Shown here: piece after piece, positions 7,213 through 10,602 of the stretch
Layout of the letters: every line of letters starts with the position of its first letter
How positions within the stretch are numbered: the first letter of the stretch is position 1
Assembly: GCA_964428905.1 (NCBI GenBank)
Contig: CAYSAA010000240.1
Location: 1 to 10,602 of the forward strand
DNA length: 10,602 bases
Direction of reading: 5' to 3'
DNA from: CAYSAA01 sp964428905
Lineage (GTDB): Bacteria > Atribacterota > Phoenicimicrobiia > Phoenicimicrobiales > Stramentimicrobiaceae
The notes under the pieces: model-generated
The model's input: only the letters and a program-made list of their open reading frames with translations
Database searches by the model: none
Told to the model about the DNA's origin: nothing
Translations under genes and position numbers: made by a program

Positions 7213-7236
7213 TTTCCTATATCCTATACTAGGAAA
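7213..7236. repeat. Inverted repeat TTTCCTA / TAGGAAA in the regulator's upstream region
   Basis: Perfect 7-base arms TTTCCTA (7213-7219) and TAGGAAA (7230-7236) enclose a 10-base loop. On the minus strand the second arm is followed by AAAATT. It could be a leader hairpin or weak terminator if transcription starts upstream near 7325. AT richness and the lack of a true uridine run make this uncertain. Confidence 0.3.
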
Positions 7237-7278
7237 CGAGGATCCTTACATTTTCTCTAATAAATTCCAAAATATTTT

Positions 7279-7293
7279 CTTATAAGTTATAAG
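7279..7293. promoter_or_regulatory. Perfect palindrome CTTATAA-G-TTATAAG
   Basis: A 15-base palindrome with 7-base arms around one base; it also contains a tandem TATAAGT repeat (7281-7294). It lies 24 bases from the GTATAC operator candidate, on the side facing the GntR gene. It could be a binding site or simply AT-rich symmetry. Confidence 0.3.
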
Positions 7294-7316
7294 TCTATAT
7301 TCAAAATAATTAATGT

Positions 7317-7340
7317 TGTATACTTGTATACTAGTATACA
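7317..7340. promoter_or_regulatory. Triple GTATAC palindrome, probable operator of the GntR-family regulator
   Basis: GTATAC occurs at 7318-7323, 7326-7331 and 7334-7339, spaced exactly 8 bases apart. The whole block 7317-7340 is a palindrome centred on the middle copy, with 11 of 12 base pairs symmetric. The left flank makes it TTGTATAC. GT-n2-AC palindromes of the TTGTATACAA kind are typical of FadR/VanR-like GntR operators as I recall them. It is upstream of the only regulator gene in the window. The middle and right copies overlap a possible minus-strand -10 element. Binding by this regulator is inference. Confidence 0.55.
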
Positions 7341-7360
7341 TAAATTATTAAATAATGCAA
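7333..7360 (-). promoter_or_regulatory. Candidate promoter for the GntR-led operon
   Basis: On the minus strand TTGCAT (7355-7360) is followed after 16 bases by TATACT (7333-7338), one mismatch from the -10 consensus. The -10 overlaps the right-hand GTATAC, so a bound repressor would block it. The leader to the GntR start would be about 290 bases, which is long. The -35 is weak (3 of 6), and AT-rich DNA yields such matches easily. Confidence 0.3.
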
Positions 7361-7419
7361 CCTTTCAATTGATGGAAATTTTAATAATTTAAAACTTGCA
7401 GTTTTTGAACGATTTAAAG

Positions 7420-7448
7420 TTTAAAAGTGTATGATCTGAAACTATAAT
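7420..7448 (+). promoter_or_regulatory. Candidate plus-strand promoter with no clear gene
   Basis: TTTAAA (7420-7425), 17 bases, then a perfect TATAAT (7443-7448). It points rightward toward a doubtful short reading frame at 7486-7656 and would run antisense to the end of gyrA if it continued. The match may be due to base composition. Confidence 0.2.
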
Positions 7449-7485
7449 CTAAAAGTATAGGGGTTTTTGGTTATGATTCAGATTT

Positions 7486-7656
7486 ATGAAAAATATACAG
7501 ATGTTTAGTCCAATCATTTTCTGGAACAATTATAATGTAGATGAAAAAATAGAAAGAAAGTGCAGTAATAAATTTTTGGGTCTAAAGTCAAGAAAATTAC
7601 TTGCTTTCGTTAAACAGTTGAAAAATAATATGAAAGTTTTCAACATAATATTCTAG
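7486..7656 (+). CDS. Doubtful 56-codon small protein, unrecognised
   Basis: ATG at 7486 opens a frame of 56 codons ending TAG at 7654-7656; another ATG lies at 7501. The product begins MKNIQMFSPIIFWNNYNVDE and is rich in Lys, Asn and Ile, as chance frames in AT-rich DNA tend to be. Neither ATG has a good ribosome site. A separate frame from ATG 7473, which has AGGGG about 9 bases upstream, reads MIQIYEKYTDV then stops at 7506. Removing one T from TTT at 7504-7506 would join it to the longer frame, so this might be a decayed gene end. It is the only plus-strand candidate in the gap and follows the TATAAT promoter match. I do not recognise it and consider it more likely spurious than real. Confidence 0.15.
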   Translation: MKNIQMFSPIIFWNNYNVDEKIERKCSNKFLGLKSRKLLAFVKQLKNNMKVFNIIF

Positions 7657-7707
7657 GGATCTGTACAGCAGTTTTAAAACTTAGTCAGTCAAAGTAAAAA
7701 TAAGCAA

Positions 7708-10233
7708 TCAATCTATTACCTGGGATTGGGGGACGGTAGCTACGCTAGCAACTTTATCATCCTGATCCAGGTTCATGACTTTTACTCCCATGGAATTCCT
7801 TCCGGTGCGGCTGATTTCTTTTACCGGAACACGAATAATAATACCTTTTTGGCTGATAATAACCAATTCATCTCTTGCGCTAACTACTTTAACGGATATC
7901 ACCTCTCCGCGTTCCTGGCTAAAACGTATCGATTTAACACCTTTACAGCCTCTTGCTTTAGCTAAGCGATAAGATTTTAGGGGAGTCCTTTTGCCAGAAC
8001 CGTTTTCGGTAATCAAAATCAGGTCTTCATCAGAATCAGGGTTGACCAGACTGATATCAAGCAAGTAATCGTCTTTTGATAATATCATCCCACGGCATCC
8101 CATGGCAGTTCTACCCATTGAGCGAATGTTTTCTCCGGAAAAGTAGGTTGATTTTCCTTTTCGGGTGCTCAGGATAACATTATCCGTACCACTTGCCAAT
8201 CTTACCCTAATTAATTCATCACTGGAATTTAAAGAAATAGCAATAATCTCTTTGTTTCTCAAGTTGGAAAATGTACTTAAAGGCGTTTTTTTGACCTTTC
8301 CGTGCTTGGTTGCCATGTAAAGAAACCATTTGTTTTCTTCTCGGGATTTATTAAACTCTTCTGAACGAATCGGAATAACCGTAGTAATGCGTTCATCTTT
8401 TTGGGTTCCTAATAAATTCACTACTGCAATACCCCTTGAAGTTCTTCCTCCTTCCGGAATTTGATAGGCTTTTCTCCGATAAACTGTGCCTTTGTTAGAG
8501 AAAAATAAAATATCATGCAAATTGGTGGTAATATAAAGATTGTCTACCAAATCTTCTTTCTTTACTCCCATCCCAATAATGCCCCTGCCGCCTCTTCTCT
8601 GTTTCCGGTAGGTATTTAAGGGTAACCTCTTCAAATATCCGTCTTTGGTATAAGTGATTACTATATCCTCTTCGGCAATAAAATCTTCCACTTCAAATTC
8701 TTTTTCTTCTTTAACGATCTGGGTAAGTCGATTATCTGCATATTTTTTCTTTAAATCCAACAGTTCGTCCTTTATGGTAAGCATAAGTTTTCTTTCGTTC
8801 TCTAAAATATCCTGCAGATAAGCAATTCTTTTAATTAACTCCATATATTCTTCTTCTAATTTCTTTATTTCCAGTGAAGTGAGTCTTTGTAGACGCATAT
8901 CCAGGATTGCCTGAGCTTGTTTATCGCTCAGGTTAAAGCGTTTTCGGAGTCCTTGATGAGCTGATTCCACATCCTTGGATTTTTTAATAAGCTGAACCAC
9001 TTCATCAATATTGGCAAGAGCAATTTTAAGTCCTTCCAAAATATGGGCTCTTTCCCTGGCTTGTTTTAACTCGTACCGGGAACGACGTTCTACCACATCC
9101 TTGCGATGGGCTAAAAAGTAATTTAATGCTTCACGCAAATTAAGTAATTTAGGCTTTCCATCCACAATGGCTAACATATTAATACCAAAAGAGGTCTGTA
9201 ATTTGGTATGTTTATACAGCTTATTTAAAACTACATTTACATTACTGTTTTTCTTTAATTCAATAACAATCCGCATTCCATTTCTATCTGACTCGTCTCT
9301 TAGTGCGGAAATTTCGGTTATCTTTTTTTCTTGCACTAAAGAAGCGATGTCCTCCACGAGACTGGCTTTATTTACCTGATAGGGTAATTCTTTTACAACT
9401 AATATTGGTGTTGCTGTTTTATTTTTCTTTTCAAAATTCTCGGTAATAATTCTGGCCTTCAGGGTAATAATTCCTTTTCCTGTCTGATAGGCTTGCTGTA
9501 TTCCCGATAGACCATAAATAGTAGCACCGGTTGGAAAATCAGGTCCCGGCAGAACTGTTATAATTTCTTTGATCTCTGCTTCTGGCTTATCAATCAGCAT
9601 AACACAGGCATTCATTACTTCTCCGAGGTTATGTGGTGGAATATTAGTAGCCATACCTACCGCGATACCGGAAGACCCGTTTATTAATAATTGAGGAACA
9701 GGTGCCGGTAATACCGTCGGCTCCTCCAAAGAACTATCAAAATTAGGGATAAAATCAACGGTATCTTTTTTGATATCGACAAGCAATTCTTGTGCCAGAG
9801 GAGACATTCTAACCTCAGTATAACGCATGGCTGCTGCCGAATCTCCATCAATGGAGCCAAAATTACCCTGTCCATCTACTAGTGGATAACGAATGGAAAA
9901 ATCCTGTGCCATCCTGACAATCGTGTCATAGACCGCCGTATCACCATGGGGATGATATTTACCAAGAGTATCTCCTACAATCCTGGCTGATTTTTTATGT
10001 GGTCTATCCGGGGTATTCCCTAACTTATACATAGAATAGAGAACACGTCTATGTACTGGTTTTAACCCATCACGGACATCCGGAATCGCCCTGCCTATAA
10101 TGACACTCATGGCGTAATTTAAATAGGCAGTCTTAATTTCACCTGTAATATCGGTGGGCATTTCCTGGGGTATTGAGACTTCTATTTCTTCTTTTTCTTC
10201 CTGATTTTCTTTGCTTTCATCGTTACTCATCAT
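7708..10233 (-). CDS. gyrA: DNA gyrase subunit A
   Basis: This is the DNA-breaking and rejoining subunit of gyrase, which introduces negative supercoils as GyrA2GyrB2. The 841-residue protein has an acidic N-terminal tail (about 1-25) and then the breakage domain. The quinolone-region sequence GKYHPHGDTAVYD (91-103) has Thr99 at the E. coli Ser83 position and retains Asp103 (Asp87). Catalytic Tyr138 lies in AAAMRYTE, preceded by GQGNFGSIDGDS. A coiled-coil arm spans roughly 380-500. The GyrA box QRRGGRG (546-552) opens the C-terminal DNA-wrapping pinwheel with about six blade repeats, for example NKGTVYRRK and SQKGIIIRV; the box distinguishes it from ParC. It starts at the first of two adjacent ATGs (10233 or 10230), with only a weak GAG-TTGG upstream. 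It lies 39 bases after gyrB and is probably translated from the shared transcript. No broken motifs. Confidence 0.97.
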   Translation of the reverse strand: MMSNDESKENQEEKEEIEVSIPQEMPTDITGEIKTAYLNYAMSVIIGRAIPDVRDGLKPVHRRVLYSMYKLGNTPDRPHKKSARIVGDTLGKYHPHGDTAVYDTIVRMAQDFSIRYPLVDGQGNFGSIDGDSAAAMRYTEVRMSPLAQELLVDIKKDTVDFIPNFDSSLEEPTVLPAPVPQLLINGSSGIAVGMATNIPPHNLGEVMNACVMLIDKPEAEIKEIITVLPGPDFPTGATIYGLSGIQQAYQTGKGIITLKARIITENFEKKNKTATPILVVKELPYQVNKASLVEDIASLVQEKKITEISALRDESDRNGMRIVIELKKNSNVNVVLNKLYKHTKLQTSFGINMLAIVDGKPKLLNLREALNYFLAHRKDVVERRSRYELKQARERAHILEGLKIALANIDEVVQLIKKSKDVESAHQGLRKRFNLSDKQAQAILDMRLQRLTSLEIKKLEEEYMELIKRIAYLQDILENERKLMLTIKDELLDLKKKYADNRLTQIVKEEKEFEVEDFIAEEDIVITYTKDGYLKRLPLNTYRKQRRGGRGIIGMGVKKEDLVDNLYITTNLHDILFFSNKGTVYRRKAYQIPEGGRTSRGIAVVNLLGTQKDERITTVIPIRSEEFNKSREENKWFLYMATKHGKVKKTPLSTFSNLRNKEIIAISLNSSDELIRVRLASGTDNVILSTRKGKSTYFSGENIRSMGRTAMGCRGMILSKDDYLLDISLVNPDSDEDLILITENGSGKRTPLKSYRLAKARGCKGVKSIRFSQERGEVISVKVVSARDELVIISQKGIIIRVPVKEISRTGRNSMGVKVMNLDQDDKVASVATVPQSQVID

Positions 10234-10272
10234 ATACCAACTCGTTTTTCAGAGAAACATCTAACATAGTTT

Positions 10273-10602
10273 TTACACATCCAGCTCTTCAACCTCTGCA
10301 CTATGCTGATAAATAAATTCTTTTCTGGGTTCAACTTTCCCACCCATAAGTATGGTAAACATCTCATCTGCTTCCAGGACATCCTCTAATTCAACTCTTT
10401 TTACTACCCTGGTCTCCGGATTCATAGTAGTTTCCCATAATTGGGAAGGATTCATTTCCCCAAGCCCTTTATAACGTTGGATGGAATAATTGCCTTTCAA
10501 CTCCTTTGTTTTTTTATGTAGATCTTCATCAGTGAAAAGATAATCATTTTTCTTGTTATAACTCAATTTATAGAGAGGGGGTCGGGCAATAAATATCTTC
10601 CC
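10273..10602 (-). CDS. gyrB: DNA gyrase subunit B, C-terminal end; 5' part outside the window
   Basis: This is the end of the ATPase subunit of gyrase, which partners GyrA. The frame is open to the right edge and encodes the last 109 residues of a family usually 630-800 long. It starts with GKIFIARPPLYKL, the end of the TOPRIM region. The conserved tail domain follows with NYSIQRYKGLGEMNPSQLWE and TTMNPETR, then FTILMGGKVEPRKEFI and the stop. The GLGEMNP and QLWETTM blocks are diagnostic of type II topoisomerase B subunits. Immediate linkage to a GyrA-box-bearing gyrA identifies it as GyrB and not ParE. The insert found in some Gram-negative GyrB proteins cannot be judged from this fragment. 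Confidence 0.96.
   Translation of the reverse strand, partial: GKIFIARPPLYKLSYNKKNDYLFTDEDLHKKTKELKGNYSIQRYKGLGEMNPSQLWETTMNPETRVVKRVELEDVLEADEMFTILMGGKVEPRKEFIYQHSAEVEELDV

Larger units (their letters stand above)
7037..7707. other. 671-base AT-rich gap between gyrA and the GntR gene, no convincing gene
   Basis: This stretch separates the gyrase operon from the uptake operon. I see no tRNA, rRNA or conserved coding sequence. It holds palindromes at 7106-7123 (AATTAAAA, TT, TTTTAATT), 7213-7236, 7279-7293, 7317-7340, 7617-7644 (GTTGAAAA, 12 bases, TTTTCAAC) and 7670-7681 (AGTTTTAAAACT), two candidate promoters and one doubtful short reading frame. No GC-rich stem with a uridine tract follows gyrA, so the end of the gyrase transcript is not evident. 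Confidence 0.7.

Noticed and set aside
7617..7644. Hairpin GTTGAAAA / TTTTCAAC as the gyrase operon terminator
   Set aside because: The stem is AT-rich with a 12-base loop and lacks a following uridine tract on the minus strand.
7726..7972. Two overlapping plus-strand open frames of 79 and 65 codons
   Set aside because: Both are antisense to the 3' end of gyrA, in competing frames, without ribosome sites.
9684..9875. 63-codon minus-strand frame inside gyrA
   Set aside because: It is an out-of-frame shadow of a strongly conserved part of gyrA.
7708..10602. parC/parE (topoisomerase IV) instead of gyrase
   Set aside because: The intact GyrA box QRRGGRG and six-blade C-terminal domain favour gyrA, and the adjacent B subunit follows suit.
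1..10602. CRISPR array, tRNA, rRNA, phage, toxin-antitoxin or defence genes
   Set aside because: I looked on both strands and found no spaced direct repeats, no cloverleaf-like segment and no protein of those families.

Overview
This is an AT-rich window (roughly one third G+C by eye). Every confident gene lies on the minus strand, so transcription runs from the right end to the left. In transcription order the genes are: the 3' end of gyrB, gyrA, a 671-base non-coding gap, a GntR/FCD-family regulator, a TAXI-type TRAP solute receptor, a fused 4TM/12TM TRAP permease, aconitase, and the first 294 codons of isocitrate dehydrogenase, which runs off the left edge. The receptor's signal peptide, the TRAP system, strong Shine-Dalgarno sites and the gyrB-gyrA order indicate a bacterium. 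Low G+C with a TAXI-TRAP system would suit an anaerobic lineage such as Atribacterota or another TRAP-rich phylum, but that placement is a weak inference.

Right part (7708-10602): gyrB and gyrA form the usual gyrase operon, 39 bases apart, with all diagnostic motifs intact. Middle (7037-7707): a long AT-rich gap with no convincing gene. It holds several palindromes, notably three GTATAC hexamers at 8-base intervals that form a near-perfect 24-base palindrome. This resembles the operators of FadR-type GntR regulators and overlaps a possible promoter for the downstream regulator.

Left part (1-7036): a likely catabolic operon. The regulator gene is followed by a periplasmic receptor and its membrane partner, then by two consecutive enzymes of the oxidative tricarboxylate branch. 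The simplest reading is that a tricarboxylate (citrate, aconitate or isocitrate), or something metabolically close to it, is captured by the receptor and carried in by the permease. Aconitase and isocitrate dehydrogenase would then convert it to 2-oxoglutarate, and the GntR protein would sense a pathway acid. Substrate identity is inferred from gene context only.

The less ordinary features are all between genes. A 21-base inverted repeat brackets the receptor gene. A very strong Shine-Dalgarno sequence in the receptor leader serves only a three-codon reading frame. A cluster of AT palindromes separates the regulator from the receptor, and a TTGT-n2-ACAA palindrome lies just upstream of aconitase. 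Together they suggest layered control of this operon. I found no CRISPR array, tRNA, rRNA, insertion sequence or phage gene, and no wholly new enzyme system.
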